A DNA stretch of 64,000 nt from Arcticibacter eurypsychrophilus (lineage in GTDB: Bacteria > Bacteroidota > Bacteroidia > Sphingobacteriales > Sphingobacteriaceae). The position numbers and the translations under genes are program-made. Shown here piece after piece: positions 37,210-46,313 of this stretch. Where the stretch lies: NCBI RefSeq assembly GCF_001730525.1, contig NZ_MDFN01000001.1:186001-250000 (forward strand). Direction: 5' to 3'. The notes under the pieces were generated by a model. The model was not told the origin of the DNA. It worked only from the letters and a program-made list of their open reading frames with translations, and made no database searches. Position 1 is the stretch's first letter, and every line of letters begins with the position of its first letter.

Positions 37210-39807
37210 CTATTTTGTTGTTATCTTAAACATCGTTGCTATTCCAATTCGGTAACCAAATTCTTTATAATGACTATCCAAAAATGAGGTAGCTATTTCA
37301 ACCCTGAAAATTCTAAATATATTATCGAGCGAATAACCCAGCTCATAATAGTTTGCAGATCGCTCTGTTTTTAAATAATTACCAAACAAATTTTCTTTTA
37401 ACCCTGCTAGCCTAACCTCTGGAATCCGCGTAAATAATAACTTCCTTATTTGATAATATACATTAGCCGTAACATAGGATCCATTTGTACTGTAATAATA
37501 GTAATCCAATAGCCTAAAAGTTCCTGCTGGTTTTGCACTTGCCAGAAATACCCTGTTTGCATCAAAATGTTTATAATCCATGAAATACATCTGCTTGCTA
37601 TTTAGAAAAGTCCCTCCCCGTACTTCAAAGTTCAATCTTGAACCTAGTCCTGCTTCAAACCCATGATTAACACCCAGCTCAAGCTGATCAAAGTCAACAT
37701 CACTTCCTAATACTCCGGAGATTCCCTTTTTATAGTTCAGCAAAAGCTCCGGAGACCTTTCATATAGTGGAATTTTCTTCCCGTTGTAAGTCCGGTAACT
37801 TTGAATCGGCCGGTATTTTAATTGTATATCCGCTATAAATGCATTATGAGTAGCAAAATCAGTATTTTGATCCGTTATATTTACAGGAATATTAAGTGTG
37901 TAATCCCTGGAATCTGATTTAAAAAAGCTATAATCCGACTGATTATATAAGGCTGACCTTTTTGCCCATTCAGCATTTAAGGACATAGAGAAAAAGGCAG
38001 AAGGCTTATAGGTATACCCCGCTTTCAGAAAAGTCTTCTCATACAATTTCATATAATTCCTTCTGGCAAATAAGGAGCTTATTGAATTAACCAAAGGATG
38101 GATAGGTTCCTCATCATTAAACTGACTCACAAATTGACCTCTGGATAAAGAAACATCAGTAACAATACCTGCATTTTCTTTCCGGTAGTTCAATGTAGCT
38201 TTTGAATATAGCGTGTGACTTGAAAATCCATAACGCAAGGCAGGAGCAAAAGACAAAGATCTCTTGAGACTATCAAAATCATATTTGAGCTCTCCACTTA
38301 AATTCACATTAAATCCCTCTATTGTATTAAAATAGAACTGCGTAAAGGAGGGATCTATTTTAATTGAAGTATTTGTGAATACTTTATAATACCCTCCTGT
38401 AACCAAATCAAGGGGATTAAATAGCTTATGTTTTTTTACCCCGGTTGAGTCTTTTAAGGATTTCTTTATGGAGTCCACTTTTACAAGCGAATCATCCCGG
38501 TGGTATCCCTGCACCTCTTTGGTAGTCAATGGAACAGAACGCTCGTTTGTCCAATAAACCGAATCTCTCTTTCTGGCTAACGAATCAGTAGTAATTGCAC
38601 GTTCTTTAATAATTTCCGGATTACGCTGTTGTTTCAGTGATTCCTTTTCAACCTGATCCACCATTTTCCTAAACTGCTTTCTGCTGAGTTTAGCATTATT
38701 GCTTACAGGCAATTCAACTACAGATGAGGATAGAGGTTTACTATCCTCCATAAGCTCTGCTTTTGCAATTAAGTCCTTATTTAAAGTAACCTTAAACTGG
38801 CTGCAGACCGCTATGTACTTATAGTGCCCGGCAAAACCCAATACATTTCCAGAGAAATCATATTGATGATTAACGGGTAACCATACCAAAGGGGCAACTT
38901 CTGCGAAATTCTGTCTAACCAGTATGGGGAAACCAAGAACGCTGGTCCTCAAATTAACGCTATGGATCGCCCATTCGTCTTCAATAATAAAAATGCTCCC
39001 TTCAAACACATTATCCCCCTTTGAACGTGGGATAACCAGAATTTTATTGATAATATGATTGCCCTCCGTGAAACTTCCCTCATACTTAAACCTGTAATAA
39101 TTAAAAGCAGAACGAGATAACGGAGAAATAATATTGGCCACTTTATCCTTATAAAAAGTCGCTGCAATGAACATTGAGGGAGAACCAACACCCGAATCTT
39201 CTCCAGTGCTGCGGGTAGCAATTACTTTTTCAGTAACCTTATCCGGCTGACTAAAGTTAATCATACTGACCGATTCGGAAGTATACGCTTCATTTAATTT
39301 AACACCCTCCTTCTTTAGTTTCCCTTTAACAAAAAAGGGAGCTTTCAACAGTTCACCCGTTCCTTTAACATACACTTTCATTTGATAATCAGTGTATTGT
39401 AAACGATGAAATTTACTCTTAGCAATCGCATTCCGGATGATGGTATTGGCATAATCACCTTTTTCACCCTTTCCTATCCTTACTTCCTGCAATTGATACC
39501 CTTGTACTTTTAAGCTGAAATCCTGGATTGCCCAATCACTACCTATAACTACTTCTTTTTCTTGCGAAACATAACCAATATTTTGAATCCGGATAGCATA
39601 GGTTCCCGAAGGCAGCTTAATCTCGTACTCTCCAATTGAATTTGCAGAAGTACCTGATTTACTTCCTACTAAAAAGATAGAAGCATAAGGTAGTGGTTCA
39701 CCATTCGTAGCTCTTATAACACCCTTTATTCCCTGACCATAAACAGAAGAAAAAAAACACAATAAGGCTGCTGCAGCTGTTAAAAATTTAGGGTAAAGGA
39801 AGTTCAT
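37210..39807 (-). CDS. DUF5686 outer-membrane protein with carboxypeptidase-like N-terminal domain
   Basis: An 865-residue exported protein: signal peptide (FLTAAAALLCFFSSVYGQ), a carboxypeptidase-D regulatory-like beta domain at about 25-110 (IKGVIRATNGEPLPYASIFL), then a DUF5686-type region with a long predicted beta-barrel C-terminus ending in FKITTK. This family is specific to Bacteroidota and is predicted to sit in the outer membrane; function is unknown. A lysine/arginine-rich linker (about 375-460) separates the two halves. It is monocistronic. Confidence 0.85.
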   Translation of the reverse strand: MNFLYPKFLTAAAALLCFFSSVYGQGIKGVIRATNGEPLPYASIFLVGSKSGTSANSIGEYEIKLPSGTYAIRIQNIGYVSQEKEVVIGSDWAIQDFSLKVQGYQLQEVRIGKGEKGDYANTIIRNAIAKSKFHRLQYTDYQMKVYVKGTGELLKAPFFVKGKLKKEGVKLNEAYTSESVSMINFSQPDKVTEKVIATRSTGEDSGVGSPSMFIAATFYKDKVANIISPLSRSAFNYYRFKYEGSFTEGNHIINKILVIPRSKGDNVFEGSIFIIEDEWAIHSVNLRTSVLGFPILVRQNFAEVAPLVWLPVNHQYDFSGNVLGFAGHYKYIAVCSQFKVTLNKDLIAKAELMEDSKPLSSSVVELPVSNNAKLSRKQFRKMVDQVEKESLKQQRNPEIIKERAITTDSLARKRDSVYWTNERSVPLTTKEVQGYHRDDSLVKVDSIKKSLKDSTGVKKHKLFNPLDLVTGGYYKVFTNTSIKIDPSFTQFYFNTIEGFNVNLSGELKYDFDSLKRSLSFAPALRYGFSSHTLYSKATLNYRKENAGIVTDVSLSRGQFVSQFNDEEPIHPLVNSISSLFARRNYMKLYEKTFLKAGYTYKPSAFFSMSLNAEWAKRSALYNQSDYSFFKSDSRDYTLNIPVNITDQNTDFATHNAFIADIQLKYRPIQSYRTYNGKKIPLYERSPELLLNYKKGISGVLGSDVDFDQLELGVNHGFEAGLGSRLNFEVRGGTFLNSKQMYFMDYKHFDANRVFLASAKPAGTFRLLDYYYYSTNGSYVTANVYYQIRKLLFTRIPEVRLAGLKENLFGNYLKTERSANYYELGYSLDNIFRIFRVEIATSFLDSHYKEFGYRIGIATMFKITTK

Positions 39808-40018
39808 GGTTTAAATATAGTTATAGCTAGTAATAAACGAAAAGACTTTCTAGTTAAACTTAGTTAAACTAGAAAATATGAGATGTGGAGGCAATTTATT
39901 CGATTCATTCACCTAAAAGAGGTGAGGATTTTAGCAAAGAAGATTGCAAATCTGAAATAAACCAGACAATAAAAAACTTTTCTTAATCTGGGTTAAGTGT
40001 ACTTCCCAACAGGGACCT

Positions 40019-40026
40019 TAATTTTG
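40019..40026 (+). promoter_or_regulatory. -7 element of the YceI gene
   Basis: TAATTTTG, an exact TAnnTTTG, about 50 bases before the ATG, giving a leader of about 40 AT-rich bases. Confidence 0.45.
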
Positions 40027-40074
40027 TTTAAAGATAATTACTAAAAAATACTAAAAATTAATAATAATAAAATC

Positions 40075-40605
40075 ATGGCAAATAATTGGAAAATTGATCC
40101 TACTCACAGTGAAATTCAGTTTAAGGTTAAACATTTGATGATCACTACGGTTACTGGTAACTTTAACGAATTTGATGGGTCAGCTATTACTGAGGCAGAA
40201 GATTTCAGTGCTGGCTCTCAAAGTGAATTTACAGCAACTATTAGTTCAATCAGCACTAATAACGAACAACGTGATGAACATTTAAAGTCTGCAGACTTTT
40301 TTGATGCTGTTCAATTCCCAACTTTATCCTTTAAAAGCACTAAAACTGAAGGTTCAGGAGACGATATGAAAATATATGGCGACCTGACTCTCAAAGGAGT
40401 AACCAAACCAGTTGTTCTGAATGCCGAGTTTGGCGGAATAGTAGTTGATCCTTACGGACAAACAAAAGCAGGTTTTACAATATCCGGTAAAATCAGTAGA
40501 AAAGAGTTTGGACTTACCTGGAGCGCTATTACTGAAGCAGGATCAATTGTTGTAAGTGACGATATCAGATTACTAGCTGAAGTACAATTTGTTAAACAAG
40601 CATAA
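40075..40605 (+). CDS. YceI family protein
   Basis: A 176-residue lipocalin-like beta barrel that binds polyprenyl lipids. The start NNWKIDPTHSEIQFKVKHLMI is the family signature; EQRDEHLKSADFFDAVQFPTLSF and the LTLKGVTKPV block follow. There is no signal peptide, unlike E. coli YceI, so this copy is predicted to be cytoplasmic. It is monocistronic with a strong terminator. Confidence 0.95.
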   Translation: MANNWKIDPTHSEIQFKVKHLMITTVTGNFNEFDGSAITEAEDFSAGSQSEFTATISSISTNNEQRDEHLKSADFFDAVQFPTLSFKSTKTEGSGDDMKIYGDLTLKGVTKPVVLNAEFGGIVVDPYGQTKAGFTISGKISRKEFGLTWSAITEAGSIVVSDDIRLLAEVQFVKQA

Positions 40606-40634
40606 TTCAATCATTAAAAAATCATAGTAAATGT

Positions 40635-40669
40635 AAAAAGGGAAGGCTCCAATAAAGCTTTCCCTTTTT
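40635..40669 (+). terminator. terminator after the YceI gene
   Basis: A 14-bp stem (AAAAAGGGAAGGCT with AGCTTTCCCTTTTT, one wobble) with a 7-base loop. Confidence 0.9.
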
Positions 40670-40731
40670 ATGCATACAACCGCCTTATTCGTGTTCACTT
40701 CAGTCAATGCCCATCTCCTCTTTTATTCAAG

Positions 40732-40863
40732 AATCATTTCCATTTCAGATCCTAATCTACTAAAACAGACTCACAAATCATTTCCATTTCAGATCCTAAT
40801 CTACTAAAGCAGACTCACAAATCATATCCATTTCAGATCCTAACCTACTACAGCAGACTCACA
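40732..40863. repeat. three tandem 44-bp repeats at the 3' end of the HAD gene
   Basis: Copies at 40732-40775, 40776-40819 and 40820-40863. Copies 1 and 2 differ at one base, copy 3 at a few more. Copy 3 contains the last codons and the stop (40840-40842) of the minus-strand HAD gene, so the gene's tail and the bases beyond its stop have been duplicated twice downstream. No spacers, so not a CRISPR array. Confidence 0.95.
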
Positions 40864-41691
40864 AATATACGTAGGTATAATTCCCGTAGACGCAATCAAT
40901 GCATCCCGATCTGCCGCTAATGTATTTCCTGACAATACCAGCACCGTATCAAGGCCAAACTTATTCCCCCCAAGAATATCAGTAAAAAGCGTATCCCCGA
41001 CCATTAAAATATCGTTCTTGGTAGCCATAGAAGATTTCCGCACCAGATCATAGGCAAACATAAATAACTGCGAATCCGGTTTACCAAAATTGATAAACTC
41101 TCTCCCCAGTATATTCTCAATCATCGATGCAACCCCACCAATGGCTATAGAAACCTCATTTTTATTTACCGGATAGGCATAATCCGCATTCGCTACAATA
41201 ACAGGTATAGTTCTTTTTCTTAATAAATTAACAGTTTTATTTAAATCACTGCACCAGTCAAAACCCTCATCATCCAAAAATACCAATACATTAACCAAAT
41301 CGATATTACTCTCATCGATTAAACTCATCGGTAATGTTTTCAATCTTGAGCTCTCAATATAATGGGCCGAATTGCTCGTTCCCAGATAAGCCACAATACC
41401 ATCATGCACCTTTAAATCAAGGTATTCTCTGGCCAGCATGCCTGATGAAATAATCCGGTGATGCGAAATGGAAGGAAGCCCCATTTGATGGTATATTGAA
41501 GCTAACTGTCTTGGACTTCTTGAAGCATCGTTCGTCACAATATAGTACTCCTTTTGTCGAGCCTCCAGTAAAGCAAACGTCCTTTCAATACCTGGAAACA
41601 GTCCGTTATAATTTCTCAGCACCCCATATGCGTCGAAGAATATTACTTTATACTTTTCTATAATGGATTCAAAGTCGCTCAGATAAGTCAT
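40840..41691 (-). CDS. HAD-superfamily phosphatase (NagD-like, TIGR01459-type)
   Basis: A 283-residue HAD hydrolase. Motif I is FFDAYGVLRNY (nucleophile Asp, near 19), motif II is the VTND segment (YYIVTNDASRSPRQ) and motif IV is ILMVGDTLFTDILGG. The NagD-type cap lies between motifs II and III. Such enzymes dephosphorylate small phosphometabolites. It is the third gene of a unit: it starts 13 bases after the APH-like gene and should act in the same pathway. Its final codons lie in the third copy of the 44-bp repeat. Confidence 0.85.
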   Translation of the reverse strand: MTYLSDFESIIEKYKVIFFDAYGVLRNYNGLFPGIERTFALLEARQKEYYIVTNDASRSPRQLASIYHQMGLPSISHHRIISSGMLAREYLDLKVHDGIVAYLGTSNSAHYIESSRLKTLPMSLIDESNIDLVNVLVFLDDEGFDWCSDLNKTVNLLRKRTIPVIVANADYAYPVNKNEVSIAIGGVASMIENILGREFINFGKPDSQLFMFAYDLVRKSSMATKNDILMVGDTLFTDILGGNKFGLDTVLVLSGNTLAADRDALIASTGIIPTYICESAVVG

Positions 41692-41704
41692 TCTTAAGTT
41701 TAAT

Positions 41705-42745
41705 TTAAATAATATGCAATGCTTCTATTATCTTTTCCGGATCAAAATCCCGATCTATCGAAGGAAAATAGATCTCAAAGGCTTCAGACTGCAACTTCGT
41801 TGCATATTGCTCACTGAAGAAATGTGTTCCATCCTTGATCACATAATTCAATATAAAAAATCGATATACCTCCCTGATAAACCTCACTTCCATGGCCGTT
41901 AACGGATTAATTTTATGATACTCTTCCAGAAAAATAATGAACCGGTCTTCAGTAAGTGGACCGATTAGATAACTAAATACCGTTTTATCCCCCGCGTCGG
42001 ATACTACACGACTTAGGAAATAAAAATCCATCACCCTACTGCTCATCCTAAACCAATCATAATCCCAGCGCGAATAAAGCTTTAGCGCTGGAGTAACCGA
42101 AAAGTTCCCAATATTCCAGTCTATAAACACAGGAATACTTTCAAAAGCAAAAGCATTAAATAATAGCCTGTTCTTTAAAAAGCTTTCACAATGAAAACGC
42201 AAGACCCCTATTTGTTCAGCAGTAAATTGCTTTTTAAGCTTTGCAGTATCCAATTGTTTAATCAGGGTATTTATATCGGTGCTTAAGTTCTTTGATGACT
42301 TAGGAAGCACCTTACTTACTCTGGAACATGCACGGTGAAAGCGACCAATCTGTTGTCCCAATTTACGAATTTGCTGCTCTTCCAAACGCTTAGGCAAGCG
42401 ATTTTGTACCCTTGCCGGGTTGTAAAAGACCACCCAGGTATCAACCTTTCCTGTTTTATGATGATACGTGTATACCCGGTTATTCTTCAATAAAGACTTG
42501 GCCAATAAATTCTCAAAAGGATACAACAGGTTATTTGCCAAGGCATGTATTATCCGATGATCCTCCTTAAAATGTTCATACTTACCAAAAAAAGACAGCT
42601 TGGCTATCACAATGTCTTCATCCTCAAAAAGAATCCTGAAGACATGATTAGTAGAAACCATAGCACTGATGTCCTGGATCCTTACAATAGTTTTCGATGG
42701 ATCATAATCCTTCCATGCCTTTTTAATAATTCTGGAATAGTCCAT
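41705..42745 (-). CDS. aminoglycoside-phosphotransferase-fold small-molecule kinase
   Basis: A 346-residue APH/choline-kinase-type kinase. A beta-3 lysine lies in DIVIAKLSFFG (K49), the typical helix in KLGQQIGRFHRAC (129-140), the catalytic loop reads PVFIDWNIGN (D209, N214, with the usual His replaced) and the metal loop reads SRWDYDWFRM (D228/D230). Family members phosphorylate hydroxyls of choline, ethanolamine, homoserine, thiamine and similar compounds. It starts 17 bases after the glutamine-synthetase-like gene and ends 13 bases before the HAD gene. A role in antibiotic resistance is unlikely given the context. Confidence 0.8.
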   Translation of the reverse strand: MDYSRIIKKAWKDYDPSKTIVRIQDISAMVSTNHVFRILFEDEDIVIAKLSFFGKYEHFKEDHRIIHALANNLLYPFENLLAKSLLKNNRVYTYHHKTGKVDTWVVFYNPARVQNRLPKRLEEQQIRKLGQQIGRFHRACSRVSKVLPKSSKNLSTDINTLIKQLDTAKLKKQFTAEQIGVLRFHCESFLKNRLLFNAFAFESIPVFIDWNIGNFSVTPALKLYSRWDYDWFRMSSRVMDFYFLSRVVSDAGDKTVFSYLIGPLTEDRFIIFLEEYHKINPLTAMEVRFIREVYRFFILNYVIKDGTHFFSEQYATKLQSEAFEIYFPSIDRDFDPEKIIEALHII

Positions 42746-42762
42746 GAATACGCTCTATTTAT

Positions 42763-44121
42763 TTATATACTTTCAAAATATCTTCTCAACTCCCAGTCAC
42801 TTACATATTTACTATGTTCCGTACATTCCCAGAAGCGGGTTTTGCTAAAATGATTAATAAACTCTACACCAAATAGCTCTGCAGGCAATGGCGACTTATA
42901 CATGATCGACGTTGCCTCATGCAAACTGGATGGAAGCCTTTCTATATTCATCTGCGCATAAGCATTTCCCTTAACAGCCGGAATGTGAAGTGGAATTTTA
43001 TTCGCAATTCCATATAAACCGGAAGCCAAAGAAGCAGCCATGGCAAGGTAAGGATTCGTATCCGAACCAGGGATCCTCGTTTCCAAACGAGTCAATGCAT
43101 GATTCTGATTGATCACCCGTAACGCTGTAGTGCGATTTTCAATCCCCCAGGTCACCGTTGTCGGTGCCCACGCCCCTTTCACCAACCGTTTATAACTATT
43201 GATTGTAGGCGCATAAAAAGGCATAATATAAGGCATGCAATAAAGCTGTCCCGCCAGATAATGCTTAAATAAATCACTCATCTTGTCCACATCCTGCTCA
43301 TCATAGAACAAATTGTGCTGCTTGTCCCGATCCCAAAGACTCTGGTGAATATGGCCGCTGCAACCAGGAAGCGTTTCATTCCACTTGGCCATAAAAGAAG
43401 CCAGCAGGCCATGGTTGCCCGCAATCTCTTTTACCGACGACTTTAACAATAATGCCTGATCTGCTGCCTCCAGCACTTCATTATGTATAATGGCTGCTTC
43501 GTACACTCCCGGGCCTGTTTCCGCATGCAACCCTTCCAAAGGAACATTAAACTTAGCCAGCTGCCCGGCCAGATCATAAAAATAATCACTATGCTGAGAT
43601 GGTCGCAAGATGGAATAACCCAACATTCCCGGACTCAGAGTCTGCAGGTTACGGAAGTTTTTATCCACTACCGTCTGTGCATTCTCCTTGAAATTAAACC
43701 ACTCAAACTCTTGTGCAAACTCAGCATGGAATCCCATTTCAGTGCACTGCCTTCTGATTTTTTTTAACAGGCCGCGAGGACAAGCAGAAAGCCCCGTTTC
43801 TTCACCTTTACTAAAATCAGCGATAAAAAAAGGAATATCATGCTGCCAGGGAATCGTACGAAAAGTAGAAAGATCTATAAAACAAAGTTTATCCGGATAA
43901 CCACTATGCCAGCCTGTTACCTCCAGATTTGTATTTAAAACATCTGCGCTATCCCAGCCAAATACGACATCACAAAAGCCATATCCAGCATCCAGACCCG
44001 CTATAAATTTATCTTTATGGATCACCTTACCCCTCAATATACCATCGATATCAGCAAATGCAAACTTGATATAATCTGCATTTTTATCTCTTAAATAGTC
44101 AATGATCTGGTTCTTCTCCAT
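42763..44121 (-). CDS. glutamine-synthetase-like gamma-glutamyl ligase (GS-I type)
   Basis: A 452-residue protein of the glutamine synthetase catalytic superfamily, related to gamma-glutamylpolyamine synthetases rather than to true GlnA. Metal/glutamate site segments include AEFAQEFEWF, ETGPGVYEAAI and GCSGHIHQSLW; the ATP/ammonia region shows NRTTALRV and LETRIPGSDTNPYLA. The N-terminal beta-grasp domain begins KFAFADIDGILRGK. It probably joins glutamate to an amine other than ammonia, since a separate type II enzyme sits next door. It is the first gene of the cluster with the kinase and HAD phosphatase. Confidence 0.85.
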   Translation of the reverse strand: MEKNQIIDYLRDKNADYIKFAFADIDGILRGKVIHKDKFIAGLDAGYGFCDVVFGWDSADVLNTNLEVTGWHSGYPDKLCFIDLSTFRTIPWQHDIPFFIADFSKGEETGLSACPRGLLKKIRRQCTEMGFHAEFAQEFEWFNFKENAQTVVDKNFRNLQTLSPGMLGYSILRPSQHSDYFYDLAGQLAKFNVPLEGLHAETGPGVYEAAIIHNEVLEAADQALLLKSSVKEIAGNHGLLASFMAKWNETLPGCSGHIHQSLWDRDKQHNLFYDEQDVDKMSDLFKHYLAGQLYCMPYIMPFYAPTINSYKRLVKGAWAPTTVTWGIENRTTALRVINQNHALTRLETRIPGSDTNPYLAMAASLASGLYGIANKIPLHIPAVKGNAYAQMNIERLPSSLHEATSIMYKSPLPAELFGVEFINHFSKTRFWECTEHSKYVSDWELRRYFESI

Positions 44122-44190
44122 TAAAATAGTATTGAAACAGTAAATTTCCGTTAATTAAACCGAAATAACTATTAAAGACAAAAAATCACA

Positions 44191-44218
44191 AAAAAAAACC
44201 CCTGAACGTTTCAGAGGT
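44191..44218 (-). terminator. terminator after glutamine synthetase (GS-II)
   Basis: On the minus strand a 9-bp stem ACCTCTGAA/TTCAGGGGT (one wobble) with a 3-base loop is followed by eight T. Confidence 0.85.
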
Positions 44219-44240
44219 CTTTTTTATATATAAAAACTAA

Positions 44241-45251
44241 TTATACTTTAGCCGATTTTACTGTCTTAATAATAATAGCTGCAACTTTATAAGGATCTGC
44301 AGCAGAGTTTGGACGACGATCTTCCAAGTATCCGTTCCATCCTTTTTCTACCGTGTATAAAGGAATACGAATAGATGCGCCACGATCAGATATACCGAAG
44401 CTGAAGTCCATAATAGACGCAGTTTCATGTTTACCTGTTAAGCGTAAGTGGTTATCAGCACCATATACATCAATATGTTCTTTAATCACCGGACGGAAAG
44501 CTTCACAAATAATGTCGTAAGTTTCCTTGCTTCCAGCAGTTCTCAACGTAGTATTAGAGAAGTTAGCATGCATTCCTGATCCATTCCAGTCCAAAGAGCC
44601 AAGAGGTTTACAATGCCAGTTGATAGAAACACCGTAATCTTCACCAATTCTTTCTAATAAATAACGGGCAACCCAGATTTGATCACCAGCTTCTTTAGCA
44701 CCTTTAGCGAAAATCTGAAACTCCCACTGTCCCGCAGCAACTTCAGCATTGATACCTTCAACATTCAAACCAGCATCCAAACAAGCATCTAAATGTTCTT
44801 CTACGATCTCTCTTCCGAAGGCATTCTGAGCCCCTACTGAACAGTAGTAAGGACCCTGTGGACTAGGATAACCTGCTGCAGGAAAACCAAGTGGTTTACT
44901 TGTTTCAGGATCCCAAAGGAAATACTCTTGTTCAAAGCCGAACCAGAAGTCATTATCATCATCTTCAATCGTTGCACGACCATTAGAAGGATGAGGCTCA
45001 TGAGTTGAAGTTAACACTTCACACATAACAAGATAAGCCTCTTTTCTTTGAGGATCAGGACAAATGAAAACTGGTTTTAAAACGCAATCAGATGAACCTC
45101 CTGGCGCCTGCTCGGTAGAAGAACCGTCAAAGCTCCAATAAGGGCAATCTTCTAATTTACCACTGAAATCCTTTTCAATTTTCGTTTTACTACGCAGGCT
45201 CTGTGTTGGTTTGTAACCATCAAGCCAGATGTACTCTAATTTTGTTGCCAT
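44241..45251 (-). CDS. glnA: glutamine synthetase, type II
   Basis: A 336-residue enzyme of the eukaryote-type GS-II family, which makes glutamine from glutamate, ammonia and ATP. Signature pieces are the beta-grasp opening EYIWLDGYKPTQSLRSKTK, the WSFDGSSTEQA loop, GFEQEYFLWD, AEVAAGQWEFQI, NWHCKPLGSLDWNGSGMHANFS and ETASIMDFSFG. GS-II is common in Bacteroidota. No PII-type regulator is in the window. It ends in its own terminator, so it is separate from the GS-like gene downstream. Confidence 0.95.
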   Translation of the reverse strand: MATKLEYIWLDGYKPTQSLRSKTKIEKDFSGKLEDCPYWSFDGSSTEQAPGGSSDCVLKPVFICPDPQRKEAYLVMCEVLTSTHEPHPSNGRATIEDDDNDFWFGFEQEYFLWDPETSKPLGFPAAGYPSPQGPYYCSVGAQNAFGREIVEEHLDACLDAGLNVEGINAEVAAGQWEFQIFAKGAKEAGDQIWVARYLLERIGEDYGVSINWHCKPLGSLDWNGSGMHANFSNTTLRTAGSKETYDIICEAFRPVIKEHIDVYGADNHLRLTGKHETASIMDFSFGISDRGASIRIPLYTVEKGWNGYLEDRRPNSAADPYKVAAIIIKTVKSAKV

Positions 45252-45559
45252 TTTTGAATATATCGCTAAAATTTACCTTAAATAATATGTTATTGTCTTA
45301 ATTATCTAAACTGAAATTCGAATCTACATTTTTATTTCTATTATTTGCAAAACTTTAGCACATTTATTAAAAATAAATCAAGTATTTTTAATAATACCCC
45401 TAGATGTTACATTTAACCCAATTTTACGAACCCAAAATAAATCCCCTCTCTAAAAATAAAGCCTTCGCGATAAAACATGAAGCTAAATTTTAAATAAAAA
45501 AAATAAAATTGCATAAAAAAACCCTCTTGTTTAAAGAAGGTTAAATAAATTTATACTGC
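45252..45559. other. 308-base region between sufT and glnA
   Basis: It holds the suf terminator at 45514-45542 and, nearer glnA, a very AT-rich glnA promoter region. No clear -7 or -24/-12 element and no open frame stand out. Confidence 0.4.
45514..45542 (-). terminator. terminator of the suf operon
   Basis: On the minus strand AACCTTCTT pairs with AAGAGGGTT (one wobble) and is followed by eight T, 18 bases after the last suf gene. Confidence 0.85.
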
Positions 45560-45880
45560 TTATAAAAATCCAAGCTCCAGTTTAGCTTCTTCGCTCATCA
45601 TCTCTCTGTCCCATGGCGGATCAAATGTAATTTCCACCCTCACCTCCTTAACTCCTTCTATCACAGAAAGTCCGCGCTCCACATCCTGAAGAATCTGGTC
45701 GGCAACCGGACAGCCCGGAGCAGTAAGAGTCATAATTATTTTAATGATCCCATTCGGATAAGTAATCAACTCATAGATCAAACCAAGCTCATAAATATCC
45801 ACAGGAAGTTCCGGATCAAAGATCGTTTTAAGTCTTTCAATTACCTTATCCTGTATTCCCGCCGCATCATTTATTATCAT
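45560..45880 (-). CDS. sufT: SufT/MIP18-type Fe-S assembly protein (DUF59)
   Basis: A 106-residue single-domain protein of the MIP18/DUF59 family, involved in maturation of Fe-S proteins. Landmarks are DPELPVDIYELGLIY near 18-32, LTAPGCPVADQI with the conserved cysteine, and EVRVEITFDPPWDREMMSEEAK at the end. It is the last gene of the suf operon, 4 bases after sufE. Confidence 0.93.
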   Translation of the reverse strand: MIINDAAGIQDKVIERLKTIFDPELPVDIYELGLIYELITYPNGIIKIIMTLTAPGCPVADQILQDVERGLSVIEGVKEVRVEITFDPPWDREMMSEEAKLELGFL

Positions 45881-45884
45881 CTCA

Positions 45885-46310
45885 TCAGGCTTTTAAAGAG
45901 TTATAGGCATGTGCATACAACTTAATTTGTTTCAACATGGAAAGCAATCCATTTGAACGTGTTGGCGAAAGATGTTCTTTCAAACCAATCCGGTCGATAA
46001 AATAAACATCAGCTCCTACAATTTCAGCTGGAGTATACCCTGACAACACCTGTACAACCAGGTTAACCAGCCCTTTTGATATAATCGCATCACTATCAGC
46101 TGTGAAGAAGATCTTTCCATCCCTTGTCTCCGGATAGAGCCACACTCTGGATTGGCATCCCTTAATCAAATATTGATCTTGTTTATATTTTTCATCAATT
46201 ATAGGCAGTTCCTTTGCAGAAGTAATGATGTATTCGTATTTATCAATCCAGTCTATCAGAAATTCAAACTCATCTACAAGTTCATCCTGCTTCTCATTTA
46301 TAGTCATCAA
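45885..46310 (-). CDS. sufE: sulfur acceptor protein SufE
   Basis: A 141-residue SufE that accepts persulfide from SufS and passes it to SufB. The active-site cysteine is C52 in YLIKGCQSRVW. An MM start leaves the first residue uncertain by one. It lies 3 bases downstream of sufS in the operon. Confidence 0.95.
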   Translation of the reverse strand: MMTINEKQDELVDEFEFLIDWIDKYEYIITSAKELPIIDEKYKQDQYLIKGCQSRVWLYPETRDGKIFFTADSDAIISKGLVNLVVQVLSGYTPAEIVGADVYFIDRIGLKEHLSPTRSNGLLSMLKQIKLYAHAYNSLKA

Positions 46311-46313
46311 TCC

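Noticed and set aside
40732-40863. Considered as a CRISPR array or insertion target
   Set aside because: The 44-bp copies adjoin without spacers, and no transposase or target-site duplication is seen.
41705-42745. Considered as an aminoglycoside resistance gene
   Set aside because: The catalytic motif is diverged, and its neighbours are metabolic enzymes in a tight operon with no mobile or resistance genes.
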